The translations under genes and the position numbers were made by a program. Shown here in pieces: positions 28,111 to 37,147 of a stretch of 64,000 nt of DNA. Source of the DNA: Hydrogenobacter sp. T-8 (lineage in GTDB: Bacteria; Aquificota; Aquificia; Aquificales; Aquificaceae); contig NZ_CP048795.1 of assembly GCF_011006175.1 (NCBI RefSeq), positions 1,604,491-1,668,490 of the forward strand. The letters run 5' to 3'. The notes beneath the pieces were generated by a model, which was not told the DNA's origin, searched no databases, and saw only the letters and a program-made list of their open reading frames with translations. The number at the start of each line of letters is the position of its first letter. The stretch's first letter is position 1.

Positions 28111-28646
28111 CACACTACCTCCAAAATTTCTGAAAATTTCCACTTAACTCCCTTGTAAACTTCCACCTCTTCCTCAAAGGAGTGGACGCTAATCCTTCTT
28201 TCTTCGTCCACCACCAAGACAAGCCTTTTAATGAGGTCTACAAAAACCATCCTGCCTACTCCAAAGTTTATGTAGTCTCTCAACTTTTCCTCAAAGTATT
28301 CCATTGAGGTCTCTTCTGCTATCACCTCTACCACAAGGTCTGGCGGCTCGTGTAAAAAGCCCTTTGGAATGTGGCTTAACTTTTCCTTTGAATAGAAGGC
28401 TATATCGGAAGCTCTCAAGGTCAACGGCTCTTTCTTTATGAGAAGTCCAAGCTCTCCTGCAAGCACATAGCCCTTCTTAGTGTCTTCAAGAGACCTTATT
28501 AACCTTTCTGTTATCTTTGCTACTGCCCTTGAGTGCCAACCTCCTGCTGGAGACATTTCTATTAGCCTCCCTTCTACCACTTCGTATCTGCCTTCCTTTG
28601 GCAAATCCTTTAGGTCTTTGTAGGTAAGTAGGTCTTTGGTAGTCAT
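28110..28646 (-). CDS. Uma2-family (DUF820) putative endonuclease
   Basis: The 178-residue protein has the Uma2 pattern: YEVVEGRLIEMSPAGGWHS, RASDIAFYS and PPDLVVEVIAEET, where the D and ExI/ExK positions belong to a PD-(D/E)XK fold. Uma2 proteins are abundant in cyanobacteria and appear in mobile settings; the function is unproven. It sits between nuoCD (4-nt overlap) and nuoH (1-nt overlap), so it is translationally coupled inside a complex I operon. Confidence 0.85.
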   Translation of the reverse strand: MTTKDLLTYKDLKDLPKEGRYEVVEGRLIEMSPAGGWHSRAVAKITERLIRSLEDTKKGYVLAGELGLLIKKEPLTLRASDIAFYSKEKLSHIPKGFLHEPPDLVVEVIAEETSMEYFEEKLRDYINFGVGRMVFVDLIKRLVLVVDEERRISVHSFEEEVEVYKGVKWKFSEILEVV

Positions 28647-30400
28647 CTATCTGTTTCTCCCACCACTGGGTCAAGGCTTCCCAATAGGGCTATGGCATCT
28701 GCAATTGTCCCATCCTGTATGAGCTTTGGGAATATGGAGAGGTTATAGAGAGCTCCCGACCTAATCCTTAGTCTGTAGGGTTTTGAGCCTCCCGTGGAGT
28801 ATATGTAAAAGCCAAGTTCTCCCCTTGGGTTTTCTCCACTGGAGTATACCTCTCCCGGTGGTGCGGACTCTCCATGCACTACTATACGGAAGTTCTTTAC
28901 CATGTCCTCAAGGTCCATAAAGACATACTCCTTAGGTGCCATTACCGCTGGATGCTCCTTGTTTACATAAGGTGCGGACTTGGGAAGTTTTTCCAGCTTT
29001 GCCACGCACTGCTCTATTATTCTTAGGCTTTGCACCATCTCCTCCATACGCACCAAATACCTGTCGTAGACATCCCCCACCTCACCTACAGGAATATCAA
29101 ACTCCACCTCATCATAAGCAGCATAGGGTTCAAGTTTCCTTATATCGTAAGGCACCCCAGAACCTCTGGCTACAGGACCAGTAAGACCGTAATTAAATAC
29201 ATCTTCCCTACTTATAACACCAATGTCCTTTGTCCTTCTTAGCCATATGCGATTTCTTGTAAGCAGGTTGTGATACTCCTTAAGCCTGTTGGGAAAGTCT
29301 TTTATAAAGGCTTTTACCACCTCCAAAGTGCCTTCCGCAAGGTCGTAGTGAACCCCTCCTATCCTCAAAAAGGCAGAGGTTAGCCTAAAGCCAGCGTTTC
29401 CCTCTATAATATCCATTATCTTTTCCCTTTCTCTGAAAGCGTATAGGAAAACAGTCAACGCTCCAAGGTCAAGGGCACCAGTGCCAAGCCACAGCAGATG
29501 AGAGTTTATCCTCTGAAGCTCTGCAAACATAGTCCTTATGTAGCGAGCCTTTTCTGGCACTTCCACACCCAGCAATTTTTCCACTGCGGTCACGTAAGAA
29601 AGCTCGTTGCAAATGGCGGAAATGTAATCCATACGGTCTGTGTAAGGCAAGAATTGGAAGTAATATACGTTCTCTGCTATCTTTTCCATTCCTCTGTGGA
29701 GCTGTCCAAGAATGACGTCTGACTGGACTACTTTTTCGCCATCTAAGTCAAATAAAAACCATATGGTGCCGTGGGTCCCAGGGTGCAGTGGTCCCCAGTT
29801 TAGCACAAGCTGTGCCTTCTTTTGAAGCCTTGACTTTTCTGTTCTTTCAAGGTCTTCAAGGGTTGCCACCCTTGTGTGCATAAGCTCATAGTCATGGCTT
29901 GGTGGCTCTGTCCTCCCTGCGTATAGCTCAGTTAAAGAGGGAAGCTCCACCTCTGGAATACCCTGTAGAGGAAAATCTTTTCTAAGAGGGAAGTATGGGT
30001 AGCCCTCCCACATAAACATCCTTCTGAGGTTTTCATGCCCCTCGTAGGCCACACCGAACATGTCATAAGATTCTCTCTCTGCCCATTTGGCACACTGCCA
30101 TAGCCCACTAAGAGATGGAAGTTTTCCATCCCTTGCCCAGGTTTTGACTATGACCCTTTCATTAGTATCTGGGTTGTAGAGTATATATATACCTTGAAAC
30201 CTCTCCTTCTTATCAGGAAAGTCTATACATGTATGGTCTATAAACAGCTTGTAGCCTTCTTTCTCTTTCAGGTGCCTTAGCAGGTCTATGAGCCTTTCTT
30301 GCTTGACATGCAGGTTGGTTGTGTGTTTTGTAAACTCTATCTCCACATCCTTAAACTCAAACTTTACTCTGTCCGCTACCGCTTTGTTCATCCAAGGCAT
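28643..30400 (-). CDS. nuoC: NADH-quinone oxidoreductase subunit C/D fusion
   Basis: The 585-residue protein fuses NuoC (about 1-180, ERESYDMFGVAYEGHENLRR) to NuoD (about 190-585, NWGPLHPGTHGTIWF and the C-terminal DPVVGETDR). The fused form is known in Aquifex and enterobacteria. It forms the quinone-reaction part of the peripheral arm. It is 9 nt after nuoB. Confidence 0.96.
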   Translation of the reverse strand: MPWMNKAVADRVKFEFKDVEIEFTKHTTNLHVKQERLIDLLRHLKEKEGYKLFIDHTCIDFPDKKERFQGIYILYNPDTNERVIVKTWARDGKLPSLSGLWQCAKWAERESYDMFGVAYEGHENLRRMFMWEGYPYFPLRKDFPLQGIPEVELPSLTELYAGRTEPPSHDYELMHTRVATLEDLERTEKSRLQKKAQLVLNWGPLHPGTHGTIWFLFDLDGEKVVQSDVILGQLHRGMEKIAENVYYFQFLPYTDRMDYISAICNELSYVTAVEKLLGVEVPEKARYIRTMFAELQRINSHLLWLGTGALDLGALTVFLYAFREREKIMDIIEGNAGFRLTSAFLRIGGVHYDLAEGTLEVVKAFIKDFPNRLKEYHNLLTRNRIWLRRTKDIGVISREDVFNYGLTGPVARGSGVPYDIRKLEPYAAYDEVEFDIPVGEVGDVYDRYLVRMEEMVQSLRIIEQCVAKLEKLPKSAPYVNKEHPAVMAPKEYVFMDLEDMVKNFRIVVHGESAPPGEVYSSGENPRGELGFYIYSTGGSKPYRLRIRSGALYNLSIFPKLIQDGTIADAIALLGSLDPVVGETDR

Positions 30401-30409
30401 TTTTCACCC

Positions 30410-30946
30410 TCATACAGTTATTTCTCTTGGAACAAGTCCTTGACGCTCTATGTCCTTTTTAAACTCTTCAAAGGCTTTGTCATATTTCTTGACGCCCTTT
30501 TCCTTTATCTTTTTCTGAAGTTGTAGGATGCCATAGAGAAGCCCTTGAGGATGCGGAGGACAACCGGGTATATAAACATCCACAGGTATTATTCTATCCA
30601 TGCCCTGCAGTGTTGAGTAGGTAGGAAAAGGACCACCTGCAGAAGCACAGCCTCCCATGGTTATACACCACTTAGGGTCTGGCATCTGTTCCCAAAGGAG
30701 CTTTAGCATGGGTGCTACCTTGTTAACCACAGTGCCAGCCACTATAAGAAGGTCTGCCTGCCTTGGAGAGGCCCTGAATATGACACCAAGCCTATCAAGG
30801 TCAAATCTTGAGGCCGCAGCGTGCATCATCTCTATAGCACAACAGGCAAGTCCTATGGTAAGCGGCCACAAGGCATTGCGTCTGCCCCAACTTAGTAGCT
30901 CATCCACCGTTGTCAAAACAAAGCCGTTAGAATTAAGCATAGCCAT
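30410..30946 (-). CDS. nuoB: NADH-quinone oxidoreductase subunit B
   Basis: The 178-residue protein has the N2 cluster ligands in [18 protein letters not shown] and [13 protein letters not shown]. It passes electrons to quinone at the Q module. AAGGAGGT lies before the ATG. Confidence 0.96.
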   Translation of the reverse strand: MAMLNSNGFVLTTVDELLSWGRRNALWPLTIGLACCAIEMMHAAASRFDLDRLGVIFRASPRQADLLIVAGTVVNKVAPMLKLLWEQMPDPKWCITMGGCASAGGPFPTYSTLQGMDRIIPVDVYIPGCPPHPQGLLYGILQLQKKIKEKGVKKYDKAFEEFKKDIERQGLVPREITV

Positions 30947-30957
30947 CTCAAACCTCC

Positions 30958-31347
30958 TTACTTTAAAAGTCTTATTATCTCTAAAATTAAGCCCAAAGCG
31001 TCTCTATTAAAGACCGCTACAAGCACTGTGAGAATAATAAGCCATAACTTGATAAGCCTTAGCTCCGCAGTAAACTTTACCTCAAGCACTTTTACTTCAG
31101 CTCTAACTTTTTCTACCTCTGCCCTGACTTTTTCTATCTCCGCCTTAGTCTCCGCAATATCTGCCTTTGTTGCAAGCTCTTTAGTTAGTTCCTCCTTTAT
31201 CTCAGCTTTTAAGATAGGTTTTTGTTCCAATGCCCTTTTTTCTATAGCGTTTAAGGCTTCCTCAATGGCTTTGCCAATTCTCTCTGCTTTTTCCTTTCCA
31301 ACCTCTTCCTCTATAACCTTGTAAACCTCATAAGGCAAAATAGCCAT
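30958..31347 (-). CDS. Small coiled-coil membrane-anchored protein (family copy 2)
   Basis: The 129-residue protein is a paralogue of the one at 7032-7373: [19 protein letters not shown] at the start, [19 protein letters not shown] in the middle, then a coiled coil of EKVRAEV repeats and a C-terminal hydrophobic segment ([13 protein letters not shown]). It lies between nuoA and nuoB, 11 nt from nuoB. It is not a complex I subunit as known; the function is unknown. Confidence 0.72.
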   Translation of the reverse strand: MAILPYEVYKVIEEEVGKEKAERIGKAIEEALNAIEKRALEQKPILKAEIKEELTKELATKADIAETKAEIEKVRAEVEKVRAEVKVLEVKFTAELRLIKLWLIILTVLVAVFNRDALGLILEIIRLLK

Positions 31348-31373
31348 AGCCTCTTAAAAATTATCCTTTTTGT

Positions 31374-31730
31374 CTAAAACTGCCACTTGAGAGCCCCCTT
31401 CTTCCACTCGTAAGCAAGACCAAGGGTAAGAATAAAGATAAACAGCAATGCCCCCACAAGTCCATAAAGACCTACCTCTTCAAAGACAACTACCCATGGA
31501 AAGAGAAAGGCTACCTCAATGTCAAAAAGAATAAGAGAAATACCTAACAGATAATAACCTTGCTTAAAAACTCCTCTTGCCTCTGGGTCATACAGAGGAA
31601 CACCACACTCGTAGGGATAGCCTTCCATCTTTTCCTTTGTCTTTGGACCAAGTAGGTCATTGAGAAAGCTAAAGGCAAGCCCTATAAACAAGGCGATAAA
31701 GAAAAACAGCAAAATGCCTACGTATTCCAT
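31374..31730 (-). CDS. nuoA: NADH-quinone oxidoreductase subunit A
   Basis: The 118-residue, three-helix protein has KMEGYPYECGVPLYDPEAR and LLGISLILFDIEVAFLFPW, the NuoA signatures. It is the first gene of the nuoA-B-CD-H run. Subunits E, F, G and I to N are not in the window. Confidence 0.96.
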   Translation of the reverse strand: MEYVGILLFFFIALFIGLAFSFLNDLLGPKTKEKMEGYPYECGVPLYDPEARGVFKQGYYLLGISLILFDIEVAFLFPWVVVFEEVGLYGLVGALLFIFILTLGLAYEWKKGALKWQF

Positions 31731-31781
31731 GTTTTTATTCTACCATCTTTGCCTTTTTATTTCAAAAGTTTATGATATTAA

Positions 31782-32984
31782 TCAGGCTACTGGATATAGA
31801 CCCTCCACAAAGCCTTTCCAAACTTCAGGCATCTTATCAAGCTCTTCTTGTGCTATTTTCCTCACAAGCTCTTCAAGGCTTTTGAGGTCTTTCTTGGTTC
31901 TTACGCTCACGTCCAAGACCTGAGGTTCGTTTATAGGTTTTCCTATTTGTGAGACTATATAGCAGTAGGCTTCTTCTACTTCTTCCACTTCCTTTACAAC
32001 TCTTTGGGCTATGAGGTTTGCAACTCTGTTGTATATCTTGCCTATGTGAGAGATTGGGTTTTTACCTGCTGCTGCCTCAAGGCTCATGGGTCTGTAAGGA
32101 GTTATCAGACCATTTACCCTATTGCCACGACCCACCTGACCATCGTCTCCTTGCTCTGCGGATGTGCCAGTGACCGTAATGTAAACGGAGTTGTTTTCCT
32201 TGCTGTCTGCAGTGTTTATAAAGATGTCCACCTCTTTGGATATGACCGCTTCTACCCTTTCTTTGACCTTTTTGCGTATTTCTTCCTTCTTTTGGAAATA
32301 GTCTTGGATGTCCTTTATATACTTACCCACAAAGGCGAGGGCTATAGTAAGCCTAAACTTGTCCCTTATACGCACACCCATAACCTTTATGTCTTCTCCT
32401 ATCTCTGGATGTTCTTTTTTTATCTCCTCTGAGTTTAAAAACCTTTCCGCTTCAAAGACCGCTCTTTCTAAGCTATCAAGGGGTGCATAACCTACGCCAA
32501 AAGAAGTATCGTTTGCCAGTGGCACTTCACCTTTTTTCTGAAATCTTTCAAAAAGCTCCACTAAATCTCTACTTCCAGGCTTTATTTTTGTATGTATAAC
32601 CACATGCCTTTCCACATCCAAGTTCTTTATGTTTTCCCTTAACCATCTTTTTGCACTTTCTACCGCAAGGTCATGAACGTCAAGCCTTTTGCCATCTTTT
32701 TCTAATATTGCTCTACCCACAAGGTATATCTCTATGGGTTCTATAACCTCACCACCGCCAAACTCCGCCCTTGCAACACCACCCACAAGAAGTGCCTTAT
32801 CCACATTATGATGCATAACCGCACCGTATTCTCTCAAATACCACAAGCACAGTTCTCTTGAAAGGTTTTCCGCAAGGTAGTCGCATATGGTATCTGGATG
32901 ACCTGTTCCCTTACGCTCTACTATCTCCGCGTCAAGCTCATAGGTAGGTCTAAAGGTCATGGGAGTTATTACTATGTTTGCCAC
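31782..32984 (-). CDS. mat: Archaeal-type methionine adenosyltransferase
   Basis: A GTG at 32984, preceded by AAAGGAGGT, starts a 400-residue protein; the frame's ATG at 33011 lies before the ribosome site. VERKGTGHPDTICDYLAE, YGAVMHHNVDKALLVGG and GDDGQVGRGNRVNGLITP identify the archaeal-type (PF01941) enzyme and not bacterial MetK. It makes S-adenosylmethionine from methionine and ATP. The archaeal form is known in Aquifex and suggests old transfer from archaea. Confidence 0.94.
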   Translation of the reverse strand: MANIVITPMTFRPTYELDAEIVERKGTGHPDTICDYLAENLSRELCLWYLREYGAVMHHNVDKALLVGGVARAEFGGGEVIEPIEIYLVGRAILEKDGKRLDVHDLAVESAKRWLRENIKNLDVERHVVIHTKIKPGSRDLVELFERFQKKGEVPLANDTSFGVGYAPLDSLERAVFEAERFLNSEEIKKEHPEIGEDIKVMGVRIRDKFRLTIALAFVGKYIKDIQDYFQKKEEIRKKVKERVEAVISKEVDIFINTADSKENNSVYITVTGTSAEQGDDGQVGRGNRVNGLITPYRPMSLEAAAGKNPISHIGKIYNRVANLIAQRVVKEVEEVEEAYCYIVSQIGKPINEPQVLDVSVRTKKDLKSLEELVRKIAQEELDKMPEVWKGFVEGLYPVA

Positions 32985-33059
32985 TTGACTACCTCCTTTG
33001 AGAATTGCCAACAGAAAAGTATAACATAGTTGGAGTTTAATAGCCCTTTATGATAAGCA

Positions 33060-33088
33060 TTGACAGAGTATTAGAACATGCTTATAAT
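33060..33088 (+). promoter_or_regulatory. Sigma70-type promoter of the rhodanese gene
   Basis: TTGACA (33060-33065), a 17-nt spacer and TATAAT (33083-33088) match the consensus exactly. The leader to the ATG at 33125 would be about 30 nt and holds AAAGGA. Confidence 0.8.
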
Positions 33089-33124
33089 TGAATAAATGAC
33101 TAAAATCACAAAAGGATGCGAACC

Positions 33125-33595
33125 ATGAAAAGAGCAGTGCTTGCCTTAACCTTTGGAGCCTTGAGCCTTGTGGGGGCAGTCTTTTCTTATGACAAGGAGC
33201 TTGCAAAACGTTTCAACGCTATGTTTTCCCAGATGACGCCGGAGGTTCTCAAACAAAGACCCTGCCAAATAACCACTCAACAGCTTCTCCAGATGATACA
33301 AAGGGGCGAAGACTTTGTGATACTTGACGTAAGAACTCCTGCAGAGATGGCGGTGGTAGGACCCACTTGGAAAAATACACTTCGTATACCCATGCATGAA
33401 CTATTCAAAGAAGAAAACCTAAACAAACTTCCAAAGGACAAGAAAATAGTGGTGGTGTGCCACACAGGAGACAGAGCGGCAGCGGTAGTCACTGCACTTA
33501 GAGCCTTAGGTTTTGATAAGGCTTTCCAATTCAGGGGTGGTGTGGCAGAGCTTGCAAAGGAGGTGGGAAGAGCTGCAACAGACTACGTAAAGTAA
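33125..33595 (+). CDS. Periplasmic single-domain rhodanese
   Basis: The ATG at 33125 has AAAGGA 8 nt upstream, so it is preferred over the ATG at 33116. The 156-residue product has a signal peptide (MKRAVLALTFGALSLVGAVFS) and one rhodanese domain with VILDVRTPAEM and the active-site loop VVCHTGDRAAAV, in which the cysteine carries persulfide sulfur. A sulfur-transfer or sulfide-handling role in the periplasm fits a sulfur- or hydrogen-oxidising host, but that is inference. Confidence 0.88.
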   Translation: MKRAVLALTFGALSLVGAVFSYDKELAKRFNAMFSQMTPEVLKQRPCQITTQQLLQMIQRGEDFVILDVRTPAEMAVVGPTWKNTLRIPMHELFKEENLNKLPKDKKIVVVCHTGDRAAAVVTALRALGFDKAFQFRGGVAELAKEVGRAATDYVK

Positions 33596-33603
33596 ATTCT
33601 CTT

Positions 33604-33618
33604 GGGGGCTATGCCCCC
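33604..33618 (+). terminator. Hairpin terminator after rhodanese
   Basis: GGGGGC-TAT-GCCCCC follows the rhodanese stop by 8 nt and is followed by TCTTG, a poor T-run. It belongs to the recurring stem-loop class of this genome. Confidence 0.55.
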
Positions 33619-33646
33619 TCTTGAAAAGAGACTATATTTATATCCT

Positions 33647-35017
33647 ATGAAAACCATTTTTAACGAAAATCTCATAAAAAAGTATGACCGTCCTGGTCCA
33701 AGATACACAAGCTATCCACCTGCTACAGAGTTTCACGAAGGAGTAAGAGAAGAAGACTACAAAAGAATGCTTCTTCAGAGCAATCTCTCTAAAAGACCCC
33801 TTTCTCTGTATTTTCATATACCCTTTTGTGAAAGTGCCTGCTGGTTTTGTGGTTGTAATGTGATAATCTCCCACAGGAAGGATGTTACCAAAAGATACTT
33901 GGACTATGTCTACAGAGAAATGGAAATGCTAAAGGACTACCTTGATACTTCAAGACCAGTAGTTCAACTCCATTGGGGTGGTGGCACTCCAAACTTTTTA
34001 AGCAACGAGGAGATAAGAGAGTTTTTTGGAAAAATAAGAGAGATCTTTAATATTTCACCGGATGCGGAGATAAGTGTAGAAATAGACCCCAGATATCTCT
34101 CGGAAGGTCAATTGGAAACCCTCAGAGAGGTAGGCTTTAATCGTGTAAGTATGGGACTTCAGGACCTTGACCCAGAGGTTCAAAGAGCTATAAACCGCAT
34201 ACAACCCTACGAACTTATGCAGAGGGTTATGAAAGACCTAAGAAGTTTGGGCTTTAAGAGCATAAACATAGACCTCATATATGGACTGCCTTACCAAACA
34301 CCAGAAAAGTTTAGAAAGACCCTGCTTCAAACCATAGAGCTTGACCCAGACAGGACAGCGGTCTTCAACTTCGCCTACGTGCCTTGGCTTAAGCCTTTGC
34401 AAAGAAAAATAGACCCCTCCACACTGCCACCACCAGAGGACAAGCTCACCATATTGGAGATGACCATAGACCTTTTCCAAAAGGCAGGTTATGTCTTTAT
34501 AGGTATGGACCACTTTGCTAAACCCGAAGACGAGCTGGCTCAAGCCCAAAGAGATGGGACTCTTTGGAGGAACTTTCAAGGCTACACTACCAAGAAAGGT
34601 GTAGACCTAATAGGCATAGGTGCAACCTCTATAGGCATGCTCCATGAGGGATATTTCCAGAACTACAAGACCATAAGAGATTACTACCTTGCCCTTGACT
34701 CAGGAAAACTACCCATAATGAGAGGCTACATCCTTACAGAAGAGGACTTCATAAGGCGTGAGGTTATAATGGAGCTTATGTGCAATTTCCGTTGTGACTT
34801 TGAGAAAATAGACCAGTCTTTTGGTATAAGGTTTGAGGAACACTTTTCTTCAGAGTTAGAGGAGCTCATGGATATGGAAAGGGATGGTCTTTTAAAGATA
34901 GAGGACAGAAGTATAAAGGTCTTGCCAGAAGGTAGGCTTTTGATAAGAAACATCGCTATGGTCTTTGACCAGTATATAAAGACAAAAAAGGAGCAGAGGT
35001 TTTCCAGGACTATATGA
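33647..35017 (+). CDS. hemN: Oxygen-independent coproporphyrinogen III dehydrogenase
   Basis: From the ATG at 33647 the protein has 456 residues and starts [22 protein letters not shown], as HemN does. [12 protein letters not shown] gives the CxxxCxxC cluster motif plus the extra cysteine typical of true HemN, which separates it from HemW. It makes protoporphyrinogen precursor without oxygen in haem synthesis. The frame's earlier start would include the terminator. It overlaps the ABC gene by 4 nt. Confidence 0.94.
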   Translation: MKTIFNENLIKKYDRPGPRYTSYPPATEFHEGVREEDYKRMLLQSNLSKRPLSLYFHIPFCESACWFCGCNVIISHRKDVTKRYLDYVYREMEMLKDYLDTSRPVVQLHWGGGTPNFLSNEEIREFFGKIREIFNISPDAEISVEIDPRYLSEGQLETLREVGFNRVSMGLQDLDPEVQRAINRIQPYELMQRVMKDLRSLGFKSINIDLIYGLPYQTPEKFRKTLLQTIELDPDRTAVFNFAYVPWLKPLQRKIDPSTLPPPEDKLTILEMTIDLFQKAGYVFIGMDHFAKPEDELAQAQRDGTLWRNFQGYTTKKGVDLIGIGATSIGMLHEGYFQNYKTIRDYYLALDSGKLPIMRGYILTEEDFIRREVIMELMCNFRCDFEKIDQSFGIRFEEHFSSELEELMDMERDGLLKIEDRSIKVLPEGRLLIRNIAMVFDQYIKTKKEQRFSRTI

Positions 35018-35925
35018 AAGAGGAGCTACTTCGTATAGAAAAACTTTCCAAGGTCTTCACCGTTGGTCTATTCTCCAAGAGGTTTATCTGGGCGGTAAAG
35101 GAGGTAAGCTTTGAGATAGGATATGGAGAGATATTCTCTCTTGTGGGAGAGTCTGGGTCTGGAAAAAGCACTATTGGTAAAGTTATTCTTAGACTTGAAA
35201 AACCAACCTCGGGAAGAGTTCTTTTTGAAGGTAAAGACCCCTTCCAAATGGGAAAAGAATACACAAGGCTTGTCTCAGTGGTTTTCCAAGATCCAAGGAG
35301 CTCTCTAAACCCGCGCATGAAAGTGGGAGAAATAGTGCAAGAGCCACTGCTCGTTCACGGAGAAAAAGACAGAAAAGAGAAGGTGCTTCAGGCTTTGCTT
35401 ATGGCAGGGCTTGAGGAGAGTTTTCTGGAAAGAAGACCAGAAGAGCTCTCTGGAGGTCAAAGACAAAGGGTAGCCATAGCACGAGCTATAGTCCTAAAAC
35501 CCAAGCTCATAGTGGCAGATGAGCCTACCTCAGCCCTTGATATGAGCTATAGGGCAGGCATATTAGAGCTTTTTCTCAAGCTAAAGGAAGAAGGTATAAG
35601 CACTCTGCTTATAACCCACGATATAAGGGCGGTTGAAAAGGTTTCTGATAGAGTGGGCGTTCTATACAGAGGAAAACTCGTAGAGCTTGGTCTATCAAAG
35701 GATGTGCTCAAGAATCCTCTGCATCCCTACACTCAGTATCTTTTAGGCACAGTTCCTGCAAGGCATCCTTCTCAGAGAAAGGAGTTCATTGAAGATTTTG
35801 TAGAAGAAAGCCTGCCAAGCCCTTGCCCCTTCTTCTCCCAGTGCAAGTATAGAATAAAAGAATGTAAGCAGGAAGTTAGGGAGGTAAACCAGAATGGACG
35901 GCTCGTCTCATGCAATCTATACTGA
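35014..35925 (+). CDS. Oligopeptide/dipeptide-type ABC transporter ATP-binding protein
   Basis: The 303-residue ATPase has Walker [10 protein letters not shown] (about 45), signature LSGGQRQRV and Walker [13 protein letters not shown]. The C-terminal extension with [14 protein letters not shown] is the cysteine-bearing oligo_HPY domain of DppF/OppF-like ATPases. No permease or binding protein gene is adjacent, so its partners are elsewhere. It overlaps hemN by 4 nt and the CorC-like gene by 32 nt. Confidence 0.9.
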   Translation: MKEELLRIEKLSKVFTVGLFSKRFIWAVKEVSFEIGYGEIFSLVGESGSGKSTIGKVILRLEKPTSGRVLFEGKDPFQMGKEYTRLVSVVFQDPRSSLNPRMKVGEIVQEPLLVHGEKDRKEKVLQALLMAGLEESFLERRPEELSGGQRQRVAIARAIVLKPKLIVADEPTSALDMSYRAGILELFLKLKEEGISTLLITHDIRAVEKVSDRVGVLYRGKLVELGLSKDVLKNPLHPYTQYLLGTVPARHPSQRKEFIEDFVEESLPSPCPFFSQCKYRIKECKQEVREVNQNGRLVSCNLY

Positions 35926-37147
35926 GGTGCTCATCTTTTTCTTCCTACTATTTATGTCTGGTTTTTTTAGCTCCTCAGAGGTGGTCTTTTTTGGTGCAAA
36001 CAGGTATCTTCTCAAACTCAAGGAAAGGAAAAGGATATACAGGGCTCTTTTAAAGCTCCTTTCAAAACCCAGAGAGGTGCTCCTTACTATCCTGCTTGGA
36101 AACGAGCTGGTAAACATACTCATATCCTCATATGGGACAAAGCTATTTGTGGACCTTATGGGTCCAAAGGGTGCAGGCTTTGCGGTTATTTTCTCAAGCG
36201 TGCTGATATTTATCTTTGGAGAAGTGATTCCAAAAAACACAGTTTTACCCTTTACCACAAGGCTTGCACCCATATACTATGTGCCTTTTATCCTCGTTCA
36301 TGGACTCATAAAGCCTATTCGCACAGTGCTTATGGGACCAGTTAGCAAACTTATAGGTCTTGTGGAGGTGGAAGAAAAGGACAAAGACTCCAAGGATACA
36401 TTTATGGAGTTGCTTGAAAGGGGTATATCCCTTGGATATTTTGATAAGAAGGATTTGGAAGTTGTGGAAAGGGCTATAAACCTAAAGGATACCACGGTAA
36501 AGGAGATTATGACCCCAAGACCAGACATATTTATGTTGCCAGAAGATAGCCTCTTGGAAGAGGTTATTGAGGAGATAATCCAGAGAAAGCACAGTAAAAT
36601 ACCGCTTTTTTCAAAAAACCCCGACAACGTGGTAGGCATGCTATACGTAAAGGACCTTGTTCCCATCTCAAAGAACCTAAAGAGACCTCTAAAGGACTTC
36701 AAAAGAGAGGCACTATTTGTGCCAGAGATACTTAGCATAACAGAACTTATAAAGGAGATGAGGTCTCATGGAACTCAAACTGCCCTTGTGGTGGGTGAGC
36801 ATGGAGAAATATCTGGTCTTGTAAGCGTATATGACATAATGAAATATCTCTTTGGAGATGTGCCAGAAAGCTGGGAAGAGGATATAGTGAAGGTTTCCAA
36901 AGATACATACATGGTAAGCGGGTGGGTAGATGTGGAAACGGTGGCAAAAAGAATAGGATTTAGATTGCCAGAAGACTATGAATACGATACAATAGGTGGC
37001 TTTGTAATGGCAAAACTTTCAAAGGTTCCAGAAGAAGGAGATGAGTTTTTCTACGATGGGTTCAAGTTTGTGGTGGATAAAATGGAAGGCAACAGAATTG
37101 TGAGCGTTTTTATAACCGCAAAGCAGGAGGAAAAAGTTGAAAGATAA
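35894..37147 (+). CDS. CNNM/CorC-type membrane protein with CBS domains
   Basis: The 417-residue protein has a four-segment CNNM (DUF21) membrane domain (about 1-150, FFSSSEVVFFGANR and FGEVIPKN), a CBS pair (about 195-320, VKEIMTPRPDIFML) and a C-terminal CorC_HlyC domain (YDTIGGFVMAKL). Members are linked to magnesium or cobalt export. The start lies within the preceding gene, implying coupling. Confidence 0.88.
   Translation: MDGSSHAIYTEVLIFFFLLFMSGFFSSSEVVFFGANRYLLKLKERKRIYRALLKLLSKPREVLLTILLGNELVNILISSYGTKLFVDLMGPKGAGFAVIFSSVLIFIFGEVIPKNTVLPFTTRLAPIYYVPFILVHGLIKPIRTVLMGPVSKLIGLVEVEEKDKDSKDTFMELLERGISLGYFDKKDLEVVERAINLKDTTVKEIMTPRPDIFMLPEDSLLEEVIEEIIQRKHSKIPLFSKNPDNVVGMLYVKDLVPISKNLKRPLKDFKREALFVPEILSITELIKEMRSHGTQTALVVGEHGEISGLVSVYDIMKYLFGDVPESWEEDIVKVSKDTYMVSGWVDVETVAKRIGFRLPEDYEYDTIGGFVMAKLSKVPEEGDEFFYDGFKFVVDKMEGNRIVSVFITAKQEEKVER

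Noticed and set aside
26477-28646. Restriction-modification system formed by the Uma2 and PD-(D/E)XK genes
   Set aside because: No methyltransferase or specificity gene accompanies them, and both are coupled to nuo genes. The methyltransferase fragment at position 2-151 is far away.
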